In this document: piece by piece, positions 26,031 to 34,508 of the stretch
Layout of the letters: each line of letters starts with the position of its first letter
How positions within the stretch are numbered: position 1 is the first letter of the stretch
The notes under the pieces: generated by a model
Seen by the model: the letters and a program-made list of their open reading frames with translations, nothing else
Database searches by the model: none
Told to the model about the DNA's origin: nothing
Position numbers and translations under genes: made by a program
NCBI RefSeq assembly: GCF_002834385.1
Contig: NZ_PITQ01000003.1
Span: 1 to 64,000 of the forward strand
From: Rahnella sp. AA
GTDB lineage: Bacteria; Pseudomonadota; Gammaproteobacteria; Enterobacterales; Enterobacteriaceae
Length of the DNA stretch: 64,000 nt
Direction: 5' to 3'

Positions 26031-27721
26031 TGGAAAAAACGCTGAATGCATTTAAATCCCGACAATCCCGGGCCCTCGATATTTTAAATAGCCTGAGCGC
26101 TTTCCTGAAACAAGGCGAGGAATTCGGGATCCAGATGGATACGCAGTTAAATAATAAGCTGCAAACGGCGATTCACACCGCCGCCAATGAAAAACTCAAA
26201 ATTGCGCTTATTGGCGGGTTTTCTGAAGGTAAAACATCCATTGCCGCTGCATGGATGGAAAAGCTGGATAAAGCCAGCATGAACATCAGTCATCAGGAGT
26301 CCTCCAACGAGATCAAAGTTTATGATGTCGGTTCGGATTTCGTCCTGATCGACACCCCGGGGCTGTTTGGATTTAAAGAGGACAGCGATTCAAAGGAAAA
26401 ATATAAAGACATGACGAAAAAGTATGTGAGTGAAGCACATCTGATTCTGTACGTCATGAACTCCACGAATCCCATTAAAGAAAGCCATAAAGAAGATTTG
26501 CTCTGGCTATTCCGGACACTGAACCTGTTGGATCGCACGGTCTTTGTGCTGAGCCGTTTTGATGAAGTCGCCGATGTAGAAGATGAAGCCGAATATCAGG
26601 CCAGTGCAGCCATTAAATATCAGAACGTGACATCACGTTTGCAAGATTTGATTGCCCTGACGCCAGATGAGCAGAATAAACTCAGCATCGTTGCTGTCGC
26701 GGCTAACCCCTTCGATATGGGCACGGAGTACTGGTTATCTAACCCGGATAAATTCCGTTCTCTTTCCCATATTGCCGGTCTGCAAATGGCAACAACGGAG
26801 AAGATCCAGCACAATGGCGGCGCGATGGTGCTGGTAGAAGAAACGCGAAAAAGCGTCGTCCGGGACGTCCTCACCCGGCAGTTGCCGGTGGCCATTGAGC
26901 GGGATGAAAAAATTCGCGGCGAAGTGAAAAATCTTAGCGTGATGAGCAGCCAGCTGAAAACGCAATTGGGTGCCGCAAAGGGTCATATCACTAATGTCAG
27001 GGTTGGCCTGCGCACATTTGTGAACACATATTTTACCGATCTCATCCTGCAACTGCAGGGGCAAAGCATGGAAACTTTTGCTGATTTCTTTGAACGCAAA
27101 ATTGGCAACGGGGGCATAATTCTTTCAACACATTTGCAAAATGAATTTGACCTACGTTTGCAATCCGTCTCGCACGAGCTCAATAAAATACGCCAGAGCT
27201 ATGATAATGAAGTTAATCATTATAACAACACGCTGACCAACTTCGGCAGGCAAGGCCTGGACTATGTGGTGAAGAGCAAAATGGTCAATAACACGACCAT
27301 TATTGCCGCCCGTGACGGGATCGCTTCCGTCGCTAAGGCGGTCGGACTGGATTTAGGGAAAATGCTAAATTTCAAACCCTGGGGCGCGGTTAATCTGGCG
27401 AAAAACATCAACGGCGCACTGGCGATTGTCGGGCTGGCAATAGAGGCATGGGATAGCTGGGAGGAAGCCAAACGTGAGAAAAAATTCGTTGAAACGATCC
27501 TTGTCATGAAAAATAACTTCGAACAACAGCGAGAGGAACTGCAGGATTTGCTAAGCGCAAGTGACTTCGAAGAGAAGTTTTGTGGTGATTACATCAGCCT
27601 GCAGCAGCAAATCAGTGAACTGGATCAGACGTTGTTGCAGAGCCAGGAGCGCCAGCGTCAGTTCGAAACATGGCGTCATCAGGCCGAAGCGATTGATGCT
27701 GAATTCACCCGCATCGCCTGA
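26030..27721 (+). CDS. LeoA-like dynamin-related GTPase
   Basis: A 563-residue protein. P-loop GGFSEGKTS is at 62-70, G3 DTPG at 108-111, and the G4 position reads SRFD (175-178) instead of NKxD, as in LeoA-type proteins. The remainder is helical, with one moderately hydrophobic stretch (about 445-465). LeoA of enterotoxigenic E. coli has similar length and layout and crystallises with a dynamin fold. It starts within the TAATG of the preceding GTPase, indicating coupled expression and probably a hetero-assembly. Composition is AT-richer than the flanking metabolic genes, consistent with transfer. Confidence 0.78.
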   Translation: MEKTLNAFKSRQSRALDILNSLSAFLKQGEEFGIQMDTQLNNKLQTAIHTAANEKLKIALIGGFSEGKTSIAAAWMEKLDKASMNISHQESSNEIKVYDVGSDFVLIDTPGLFGFKEDSDSKEKYKDMTKKYVSEAHLILYVMNSTNPIKESHKEDLLWLFRTLNLLDRTVFVLSRFDEVADVEDEAEYQASAAIKYQNVTSRLQDLIALTPDEQNKLSIVAVAANPFDMGTEYWLSNPDKFRSLSHIAGLQMATTEKIQHNGGAMVLVEETRKSVVRDVLTRQLPVAIERDEKIRGEVKNLSVMSSQLKTQLGAAKGHITNVRVGLRTFVNTYFTDLILQLQGQSMETFADFFERKIGNGGIILSTHLQNEFDLRLQSVSHELNKIRQSYDNEVNHYNNTLTNFGRQGLDYVVKSKMVNNTTIIAARDGIASVAKAVGLDLGKMLNFKPWGAVNLAKNINGALAIVGLAIEAWDSWEEAKREKKFVETILVMKNNFEQQREELQDLLSASDFEEKFCGDYISLQQQISELDQTLLQSQERQRQFETWRHQAEAIDAEFTRIA

Positions 27722-27740
27722 TACTTCCGGTGCGATTAAA

Positions 27741-27762
27741 ACTCCACGCAGCCGCGTGGAGT
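27741..27762. terminator. Hairpin terminator between the GTPase operon and the GFA gene
   Basis: A perfect 9-bp stem ACTCCACGC/GCGTGGAGT with a 4-nt loop lies between convergent genes. The flanking T/A runs are short, so it could serve both directions. Confidence 0.65.
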
Positions 27763-27773
27763 GATTTCAAAAA

Positions 27774-28178
27774 TTACTTTGGCTGGTAGGACAAAATGCC
27801 TGCCACACCGCCCCCGCCGCCGTCTTTCGGATGGTTAATACCGTCAGTCACCTTCAGTGAAGAAAAATCAAACGGCGATACGCCGTCTATACAGGCAACA
27901 TTCACGGCGAACTGTTCCGGGTTCGAACGGCTCTGGTGGAATGTGTAGATACCGCAGACGGAACAAAAGTAATGGGCAACGGATTTGCTGTTAAAGCGAT
28001 ATTCCGTCAGCACCTCTTTACCTTTCACGATCTCAATCTCCGATGCGGCTGCAACCACGGCACCGCGCATCCGGCAGAATGAACAGTTACAACGCCGGGC
28101 TGTATTCAACCCGTCAATCAGTCCGACCTTAAATACAACCGCGCCACAATGGCAGCGGGCAGGCATTTTATCTGACAT
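27774..28178 (-). CDS. GFA family (glutathione-dependent formaldehyde-activating-like) zinc protein
   Basis: 134 residues from ATG 28178, which is preceded by GGAG at correct spacing; longer in-frame starts up to 28253 are less likely. Zinc-binding cysteines sit in CHCG, CNCSFC and CSVCG, the Mss4-like GFA fold. Family members were linked to S-hydroxymethylglutathione formation, but many have unknown roles, and no formaldehyde gene is near. A run of five glycines near the C-terminus is unusual. Confidence 0.82.
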   Translation of the reverse strand: MSDKMPARCHCGAVVFKVGLIDGLNTARRCNCSFCRMRGAVVAAASEIEIVKGKEVLTEYRFNSKSVAHYFCSVCGIYTFHQSRSNPEQFAVNVACIDGVSPFDFSSLKVTDGINHPKDGGGGGVAGILSYQPK

Positions 28179-28339
28179 AACCATCTCCACAGAAAACGGA
28201 ACGAAGGGATATTTGCATAAATTAATATAACCAACTGCATTAATGAATCCCACTCATATGCCTATGCTCTTTCGGGGGATTATCCTTTGCAGATTTACCG
28301 GTAACATACGTTTCTTTATTGAAAACCAGAAGAATAACG

Positions 28340-29551
28340 ATGAATGAATCTCACGCGCGAGCACAAACTGCCACCGGAAAATCGGCCGGACTGACTTTTA
28401 TTATTATCCTCAGCGCGTTAATGGCGTTCACCTCTTTGTCTACTGACATTTATCTGCCCGCAATGCCCCTGATGGCAAAGGATCTGCACGGTAATGCGGA
28501 GCTGACCATCACCGGTTTTTTAATCGGTTTTTGCATCGCACAGTTAATCTGGGGGCCGATCAGCGATCATTTTGGCCGCCGGCTGCCACTGTTTGCGGGA
28601 ATGGCCTTATTTATCATCGGCTCTGCAGGTTGCGCCCTGGCTGACAATATTCCGCAAATTGTTTTCTGGCGTGTTTTTCAGGCACTCGGTGCCTGTACCG
28701 GCCCGATGCTGGCGCGGGCGATGATTCGTGATCTGTTCAGCCGGACACGGGCGGCACAGATGCTTTCTACACTGATGATCATCATGGCCATCGCGCCGAT
28801 TGCCGGCCCGCTGCTGGGCGGGCAAATGATTAAATTCACCACATGGCACACCATTTTCTGGCTACTGGCTGTGATCGGTGCACTGATGTTTATCTCTTTA
28901 TTCTGGCTGCCGGAAACGCTCACGGAAGAAAAACGGGTAAAAGCCTCCCTGCCCGGCGCATTTCGCAACTACTATGCCCTGCTGACGAACGTCAGATTCA
29001 TGCGCTTTACGTTATGTCTGACCTTCTATTATGTTGCAGCATACGCCTTTATTACCGGCTCACCTTTTGTCTATATCACCTATTTCGGCGTGGATCCGCA
29101 GCACTACGGCTGGCTGTTTGCCGTAAATATTGTCGGGCTGATGGCCGTAAGCCTGGCAAACCGCCGTCTGGTCCATCTCTATCCGCTTGAAGTGCTGCTT
29201 AAACGCGCCGTGCTTATTGCCGCCCTCGCCGCCCTGGTGCTGGCATTTGCGGTAAAAATGCAAACCGGCGGCGTGGTCATCATCGTCATCACGGTATTTG
29301 TCTTCTTCTCAATGAACGGTGTGATAGCGGCAACGTCAGCTGCTGCCGCACTGGATGAAGTGCCCAACGTGGCGGGCTCCGCGTCAGCGCTGATGGGCTC
29401 ACTGCAATATGGCAGCGGAATCATTTCATCTTTACTGCTGGCACTGCTGAGTGACGGTACGCCGTGGACAATGTCGTGGATCATTGCCCTGTTTACCGTC
29501 ATCAGCGCCGCCATTGCCCTGACTACGCGGGTTTCAGTCAGAGCGGATTAA
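28340..29551 (+). CDS. Bcr/CflA-family MFS multidrug exporter
   Basis: A 403-residue 12-helix MFS transporter from ATG 28340. TDIYLPAMP in helix 1 is typical of Bcr/CflA drug:H+ antiporters. The loop 2-3 motif GPISDHFGRR and the R-x-QALGA-x-xGP motif C region in helix 5 are present. It converges on, and overlaps by 4 nt, the MarR-GNAT gene. Confidence 0.88.
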   Translation: MNESHARAQTATGKSAGLTFIIILSALMAFTSLSTDIYLPAMPLMAKDLHGNAELTITGFLIGFCIAQLIWGPISDHFGRRLPLFAGMALFIIGSAGCALADNIPQIVFWRVFQALGACTGPMLARAMIRDLFSRTRAAQMLSTLMIIMAIAPIAGPLLGGQMIKFTTWHTIFWLLAVIGALMFISLFWLPETLTEEKRVKASLPGAFRNYYALLTNVRFMRFTLCLTFYYVAAYAFITGSPFVYITYFGVDPQHYGWLFAVNIVGLMAVSLANRRLVHLYPLEVLLKRAVLIAALAALVLAFAVKMQTGGVVIIVITVFVFFSMNGVIAATSAAAALDEVPNVAGSASALMGSLQYGSGIISSLLLALLSDGTPWTMSWIIALFTVISAAIALTTRVSVRAD

Positions 29552-30504
29552 CGCTGACCCGCAGATTTTCGGGTGAATTGCTGTTCAGTCATGGTCATTC
29601 CCCACTGATCGCCCGACCATTCATTGAACAATTCAAAACCAAAAGACTCATAAAGACGCCGCGCGGCATTGAGGCCACTGAAGGTCCAGAGCTGAACGGC
29701 GTCGAACCCGCGTTTATCACAAAACGTCATCGCCTCACGGAGCAACGTCCTGCCTGTTCCGCTTCCCCGGCAACCCTCATCGAGAATAAACCAGCGCAAA
29801 TGCGCTTCGTTATTTCCGAGATCCTGACCATCAATGGCGACAGAACCAATAATTTTTCCGTGGCTGACGGCCAGCCAGATTTGATTGCAAGGCTCATGTA
29901 AACGTCCCGCGAACTCAGCCAGCCCTGACGCGACTTTACCTTCAAAGAAATGCCCGAATCCGTAGTTTTTCGCATAATACATGCCATGCATTTCCGCAAT
30001 CCGGCCTATCATGCCGGGCTGGTAGCCGGTGATAATTTCAATATTATTTAGCGGCGAGGCACTATGCACACTGCGGCAGCGCTCAAGTGCACGGGCGTAA
30101 GTCGTCAGCCCCTTCGCCACGGCTAACTGCTGTGTATCATCAAGTTTTTCCAGCGCGTTAATCACCCGCATCGCGCCATAGTCATTTATCCGGCTGACCG
30201 TCTGCCGGCCCTTTTCGGTCAGTTTCAGTTGCTTCACTCTGGCATCATGAGCAGAGGGTTCTTCCCGCAATTCCCCTGCCGCTAACAGCCGTGAAAGCAT
30301 CCGGCTGACGCTGGACTTTTCCAGCCCGAGGATCAGCACCAGTTGCGCGGCAGTCATTGCGCCCTGATTTTCAATTTCCACCAGGCTGTGTACGGCAGAA
30401 GGCGAATAGTCAGTGGCCGCCAGTGTTGAATTCATAAACCCCAGCTCACGCACCATAAGACGCGAGGATGAGCGGATTTCTTCTATTAATACCGGGTCAG
30501 GCAT
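29548..30504 (-). CDS. MarR-type HTH / GNAT acetyltransferase fusion
   Basis: A 318-residue two-domain protein: winged helix about 30-125 (AAQLVLILGLEKSSVSRMLSRL) and GNAT domain about 150-305 (acetyl-CoA loop EGCRGSGTGRTLL, then LYESFGFELF). Fusions of this kind combine ligand or antibiotic sensing with acetylation, but their substrates are mostly unknown. A perfect MarR-type palindrome lies in its promoter. It converges with the exporter gene. Confidence 0.85.
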   Translation of the reverse strand: MPDPVLIEEIRSSSRLMVRELGFMNSTLAATDYSPSAVHSLVEIENQGAMTAAQLVLILGLEKSSVSRMLSRLLAAGELREEPSAHDARVKQLKLTEKGRQTVSRINDYGAMRVINALEKLDDTQQLAVAKGLTTYARALERCRSVHSASPLNNIEIITGYQPGMIGRIAEMHGMYYAKNYGFGHFFEGKVASGLAEFAGRLHEPCNQIWLAVSHGKIIGSVAIDGQDLGNNEAHLRWFILDEGCRGSGTGRTLLREAMTFCDKRGFDAVQLWTFSGLNAARRLYESFGFELFNEWSGDQWGMTMTEQQFTRKSAGQR

Positions 30505-30530
30505 GCGTTATTCTTTTATGGATAATAAAC

Positions 30531-30547
30531 GGTTGTATAATACAACC
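30531..30547. promoter_or_regulatory. MarR-type operator upstream of MarR-GNAT gene
   Basis: GGTTGTA-TAA-TACAACC is a 17-bp perfect dyad 27 nt before the start codon. It resembles MarR/OhrR family sites (TTGTAT..ATACAA) and overlaps probable promoter elements, so autorepression is likely. Confidence 0.6.
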
Positions 30548-30645
30548 ATCTTCCGCATCCCGCTGTCAATACGCAGGATCAGATTCCGGATGACAACCCG
30601 GCACGTTCTGTGCAGGATGAGACTTTTGTTTTCCGGGGATTATGC

Positions 30646-31497
30646 ATGAACGCAAAAACGGCATCGTTAGAAGGCCGTATCCGCCAGAACTGGGATCAGC
30701 TCTCGTTGCACGAGCAACGTTTAGCTGACGTCCTGCTTGCGGCGCCAGGCCAGTTAGCAATGAACACCGCCACCGAACTGGCACAAAGCGCCGGGGTATC
30801 CAAAGCCACCGCAACGCGCTTTTTCCGCCACATCGGATATGAGAGCTATGATGCCGCCCGCCGTCAGGCGCGTGAAATGCAAAACAGCGGCTCGCCTTTG
30901 TATATTCAGGCCGCACCCAGCGCTTCGCCCCCTGACAGCCTGATGCAAAACCATCTGGAAAAAGAGATTTCTAACCTGGTGAATACCTTCCGCTCGCTGG
31001 AAAGCGATCAGATGGCCGCCTGCGTGGAAACCATTGCCAAATCGCGCCGCGTGGTGGTGATGGGATGGCGTCACAGCCAGAGTATTGCAATGCTGATCTA
31101 CCGTGACCTGATCCACGTTCACCCGGATGTCCGTTTGCTGCCGCGCCCCGGCGATTCGCTGGCAGAGCAACTGGCCGCACTCGGGCCGCAGGATATAGCG
31201 ATTTGCGTCGGTTTGCGCCGGCGAATGCCCGCACTGGAGGCCGCCATGGGTGCCCTGCAGGAACTCAATGTGCCGATGCTCTATATCTCCGACGTTCTGG
31301 CGGGCAAACCGGCAAAGCACGCCCGCTGGGTATTTCGCTGTCACACCGATGGCAGCCTGATTTTTGACAGCACCGTCGCGCTTTCCGGCGTGTGTAACCT
31401 GCTCTGTTCGCTGGTAGCACGCAGCATGGGGAAATCTGGCAGCGACCAGCTTGCCGCCATTGAAGCCCTCCATCAGAGTCTCGACGAACTCGAATAA
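30646..31497 (+). CDS. RpiR/MurR-family transcriptional regulator
   Basis: 283 residues from ATG 30646 (in-frame 30610 is less likely). It has an N-terminal RpiR HTH (TATELAQSAGVSKATATRFFRHIGY, about 40-65) and a C-terminal SIS domain (about 110-250, VVVMGWRHSQ). RpiR regulators normally sense phosphosugars, but several control nitrogen or amino-sugar genes. It sits directly upstream of the DUF1989/ABC operon and is the probable specific regulator. Confidence 0.85.
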   Translation: MNAKTASLEGRIRQNWDQLSLHEQRLADVLLAAPGQLAMNTATELAQSAGVSKATATRFFRHIGYESYDAARRQAREMQNSGSPLYIQAAPSASPPDSLMQNHLEKEISNLVNTFRSLESDQMAACVETIAKSRRVVVMGWRHSQSIAMLIYRDLIHVHPDVRLLPRPGDSLAEQLAALGPQDIAICVGLRRRMPALEAAMGALQELNVPMLYISDVLAGKPAKHARWVFRCHTDGSLIFDSTVALSGVCNLLCSLVARSMGKSGSDQLAAIEALHQSLDELE

Positions 31498-31500
31498 CAC

Positions 31501-31517
31501 TGCGCCATGCCGGTGCA
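31501..31517. promoter_or_regulatory. NtrC-like enhancer site
   Basis: TGCGCC-ATGCC-GGTGCA matches the NtrC dyad TGCACC-N5-GGTGCA with one deviation and exact spacing. It lies about 190 bp upstream of the sigma-54 promoter at 31693. The same bases form a hairpin after the RpiR stop, so a terminator role is an alternative. Confidence 0.5.
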
Positions 31518-31616
31518 TGGCGTGAACAACTCCCCCCAAAACAGTGCAATATGGCATTCTGACGCGCCGCCTTTGTTTGGCGGCGTGAAACCAGAGAAAT
31601 TTAATTACCAGATAAA

Positions 31617-31659
31617 GAAACAAATGTTTCTTATTGATTCTCTAAGAAAAAAACGTTTC
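31617..31659. promoter_or_regulatory. Tandem dyad operators, GAAA-N6-TTTC type
   Basis: GAAACAAATGTTTC (31617-31630) and GAAAAAAACGTTTC (31646-31659) share GAAA-N6-TTTC and begin 29 bp apart, just upstream of the sigma-54 promoter. RpiR-family dyads of GAAA..TTTC type are known, so these may be sites for the adjacent RpiR protein. Confidence 0.45.
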
Positions 31660-31692
31660 TGGTTATTTTCATCTGCATGCTGGTTAAAAAAG

Positions 31693-31708
31693 TGGCACGA
31701 AACCTGCT
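31693..31708 (+). promoter_or_regulatory. Sigma-54 (RpoN) promoter of the DUF1989/ABC operon
   Basis: TGGCACGAAACCTGCT fits TGGCACG-N4-TTGCW with one mismatch (C for the first T) and exact GG-to-GC spacing. It lies 43-58 nt before the start codon, giving a leader of about 30 nt. With the NtrC-like site it implies induction under nitrogen limitation. Confidence 0.7.
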
Positions 31709-31750
31709 CTGTTGTGAATGACATTTCACCAACACCAGGGAACTACCATA

Positions 31751-32587
31751 ATGAAAAAAACAGCACTGCTGATCGCCACTTTGCTCACGCTCGGCGCAGC
31801 AACAACCGCTCAGGCTGATACGCTTTCTGATATCAAGAGCAGCGGAAAAATCACCGTTGGCATCGACCCGACCTTCCCACCTTATGAATTCACCAATGAC
31901 AAAGGCGAGATCACCGGTTACAGCGTGGCGATCATGCAATCGTTCGCCAAAGACCTGGGTGTGAAACTCGAGTTTCAGAAAACCGCCTTCAGCGGCATTT
32001 TGCCTGGCCTGATTTCAGGGTCGTTTAATGCCGAAGGCTCTTCCCTGAATGTGACCGCCGAGCGCGCGAAAAAGGTGCTGTTCACCGTGCCTTACAGCAA
32101 AACCGTTAACGGTGTGCTGGTACGTGAAAGTGAGGCGAAAAAATTCAGCGGCAAAACGCTGACCCCGGAAGATCTCTCCGGCCTGAGCGGCGCGGTGAAA
32201 AGTGCCAGCGTGCCGGAGCAATTGCTGAAAGGGTTTAACGAGACGCTGACCAAAGAAGGTAAAAAACCGATCACGATTATCAGCGTGGATACGCTGGATC
32301 AGACAGTCAGCACACTGATGACCAAACGCGCTGATTTCGTCTTCGACGATATCTCGGTTCTGGCACCGATCGTCAAAAAATACCCAAATAAAGTGGTACA
32401 GGCAGGTGAAGCCGGCCCTTCTCAGTGGATGGCGTGGGCGACGCGTAAAGATGACACCAGCCTGAACAAAGCCATCAGTGACCACATTCTGGCGATGCAA
32501 AAAGACGGCGAACTCAGCGCGCTGCAAAAACAATATCTCGGCACCACTTTTGTTGTGCCCGCCAGTAATTTCATTCCCCAGGAGTAA
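31751..32587 (+). CDS. Amino-acid-type ABC transporter substrate-binding protein
   Basis: 278 residues from ATG 31751 (MKKTALL...AQA signal peptide; an in-frame start at 31718 is unlikely). The mature part has the family-3 solute-binding signature (GIDPTFPPYEF, then GYSVAIMQSFAKDLG). It delivers a small polar nitrogen compound to the two permeases downstream. It is the first gene of an apparent operon with DUF1989 genes; 3 nt separate it from the next. Confidence 0.88.
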   Translation: MKKTALLIATLLTLGAATTAQADTLSDIKSSGKITVGIDPTFPPYEFTNDKGEITGYSVAIMQSFAKDLGVKLEFQKTAFSGILPGLISGSFNAEGSSLNVTAERAKKVLFTVPYSKTVNGVLVRESEAKKFSGKTLTPEDLSGLSGAVKSASVPEQLLKGFNETLTKEGKKPITIISVDTLDQTVSTLMTKRADFVFDDISVLAPIVKKYPNKVVQAGEAGPSQWMAWATRKDDTSLNKAISDHILAMQKDGELSALQKQYLGTTFVVPASNFIPQE

Positions 32588-32590
32588 GTT

Positions 32591-33220
32591 ATGTGCCAAT
32601 CCATGCTGACGGTTCCCGCCGGTCACGGCAAAACCTTCAAGGTGAGCAAAGGGCAATTTATTACCGTCATTGACGCACAGGGCCAGCAGGCCGCCGATTT
32701 TGTGGCGGTCAGCGCTGATGACCTCAGTGAAAAGCTTTCGCCGGTGCATACACGCCAGCACCTGCGCTCACTGTTCTTTAAACCCGGCGACTCACTCTGG
32801 TCGAGTGCAAACCGCCCGATGTTGCGCATTGTCGCCGACACTATCGGCATTCACGATGCCAACGTACCGGCCTGTGACCGCACCCGTTTCAGCATCGATT
32901 TTGGCGTTGAGGGCCACCGTAACTGCGTCGACAACCTGCTCGAAGGTATGAAGTCGCACGGTGTGACTTACTTCACCCTGCCGGAGCCGTTCAATCTGTT
33001 CCAGAACGGCCCGGTCACCGCCGATGGCCGGATGGAAGTCACCGACCCTAACAGTAAAGCCGGTGACTGCATCGTGTTTGAAGCATTGTGTGACCTGATT
33101 TGCGCCGTTTCATCCTGCCCGCAGGACATCATCCCGGGCAACGGTTTGCAGGTAACGCCAATCGATATTCAGGTCAGCAATCATTACCACGGAGAGATTC
33201 AGCATGCTGTTAATGCGTGA
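32591..33220 (+). CDS. DUF1989 (urea-carboxylase-associated) protein, paralogue 1
   Basis: A 209-residue cytosolic DUF1989 protein with full family motifs: RPMLRIVADTIGIHD, HRNCVDN and CPQD. DUF1989 proteins accompany urea or guanidine carboxylases; a DUF1989 pair was shown to be a carboxyguanidine deiminase. The substrate here is unknown, and no carboxylase is encoded in the window. The 17-nt overlap with the next paralogue suggests co-translation. Confidence 0.85.
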   Translation: MCQSMLTVPAGHGKTFKVSKGQFITVIDAQGQQAADFVAVSADDLSEKLSPVHTRQHLRSLFFKPGDSLWSSANRPMLRIVADTIGIHDANVPACDRTRFSIDFGVEGHRNCVDNLLEGMKSHGVTYFTLPEPFNLFQNGPVTADGRMEVTDPNSKAGDCIVFEALCDLICAVSSCPQDIIPGNGLQVTPIDIQVSNHYHGEIQHAVNA

Positions 33221-33851
33221 GGCCTGGGCCGAAAGTGAAGTGCGTCCGCTTGCCGCACCGGTCGACATTAAAGCAGGCGAGACGGGTTCCATCCGTGTGC
33301 TGCGTGGTCAGTTACTGCGCATCACCGCACTGGGTGAAGGTGCCGTCGCCTCCCTGTTTGGATTCAGCCTGACCGATCCCGACGTCTGGTTGTCCGTCCA
33401 CCACACCCGCGTATTCAGCAACAGCTATCTGCTGGGTTCCGGGATGCGGCTGGTGAATAACCGCCGTCGTCCGGTCATGGTACTGGGCAAAGACAGCGTG
33501 AAACGCCACGACCTGCTGCTACCGGGTTCCACCACCGCATGGCTGGCAGAGCAGGGTTATCAGGGCGAAGGTTGCATAGAATCGGTGAGCAGCGAGCTGG
33601 CTCGTCTGGGTATGCAAGTTCCGAAACTGCCAGATCCGATCAATCTGTTTATGCATGTCCGTCTGACGCGTGAAGGTGAAATTCTGCCTGAAGTCAACCG
33701 CACCCAGCCGGGCGACAGCATCACCTGCCGCGTCGTTGCTGACACCCTGTTTATTGTTTCCGCCTGCTGCACCGGCATTGAAGGCAACGATCAGCCTGCT
33801 CCGCTGCGGCTGTCAGTGGCGGAAAATTTGTCCGCTTTTGGCGAGGAATAA
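33204..33851 (+). CDS. DUF1989-related protein, divergent paralogue 2
   Basis: A 215-residue protein with the same overall layout (HHTRVFSNSYLLGSGMRL at the first core, PDPINLFMH, PGDSITCRVVADTLFIVSAC). It lacks the HRNCxDN and CPQD motifs of its neighbours: the latter position reads CCTGIEG. I infer a non-catalytic partner subunit, as in two-subunit DUF1989 deiminases. GGAGAG precedes ATG 33204. Confidence 0.75.
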   Translation: MLLMREAWAESEVRPLAAPVDIKAGETGSIRVLRGQLLRITALGEGAVASLFGFSLTDPDVWLSVHHTRVFSNSYLLGSGMRLVNNRRRPVMVLGKDSVKRHDLLLPGSTTAWLAEQGYQGEGCIESVSSELARLGMQVPKLPDPINLFMHVRLTREGEILPEVNRTQPGDSITCRVVADTLFIVSACCTGIEGNDQPAPLRLSVAENLSAFGEE

Positions 33852-33854
33852 CGC

Positions 33855-34508
33855 ATGTTGGGGCTGAGTGAACAGGTCATTGCCGCCTTTCCCGAATTAG
33901 GGCGTGGCCTGCTGATGACCGTGATCCTGACAGCCCTCGCGGCGCTGCTCAGCATCGTTCTGGGGCAGATTGTCTGTTTTCTCCAGCTCCGCCGTGCGTG
34001 GCCGTGCCGTGCGTTCGGGCGGCTTTATGTCAGCCTGATGCGCGGCACACCGGCCATCGTGCAGCTTTTTGTGGTGTTTTTTACCCTGCCGCGTCTGGGG
34101 CTTGGCGGACATCCGATGCTCGCCGCAGTCCTGGCGATCGGGATGAACAGCGGTGCTTACGTCGCGGAAATCTTGCGGGTGAACCAGAGCCTGGTCACCC
34201 GGGGTCAGCGCGAAGCGGCCCGTACGCTGGGGCTGAGCCGCTGGATGACCTGGTGGTTTGTGATCAATCCGCAAATCCTGCGCGCCAGCCTGCCAATGCT
34301 GGTTAACGAGTTTACTATTTTGCTGAAAACCACGCCGCTGGCGTCAGTCGTGGCACTCACCGAACTGACCTACGCCGGGCAAATTGTGATTGCCCGTACC
34401 TATGACGCGACGCAGGTTTTGCTGCTGGTTTCAGCGGGATATCTGCTGATTGCGCTGCCGCTGATCGGTGCCGTACGCCACCTCGAAGCTAAAAGGAGAG
34501 CGGCATAA
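33855..34508 (+). CDS. Polar amino acid ABC transporter permease 1
   Basis: A 217-residue HisM/GlnP-type permease with about five membrane segments. MRGTPAIVQLF and the EAARTLGLS coupling-helix (EAA) motif are present. Its stop overlaps the ATG of the second permease. It works with the binding protein at 31751. Confidence 0.88.
   Translation: MLGLSEQVIAAFPELGRGLLMTVILTALAALLSIVLGQIVCFLQLRRAWPCRAFGRLYVSLMRGTPAIVQLFVVFFTLPRLGLGGHPMLAAVLAIGMNSGAYVAEILRVNQSLVTRGQREAARTLGLSRWMTWWFVINPQILRASLPMLVNEFTILLKTTPLASVVALTELTYAGQIVIARTYDATQVLLLVSAGYLLIALPLIGAVRHLEAKRRAA

Noticed and set aside
30754-31623. 289-codon minus-strand open frame antisense to the RpiR gene
   Set aside because: His-rich antisense shadow of a well-supported regulator gene.
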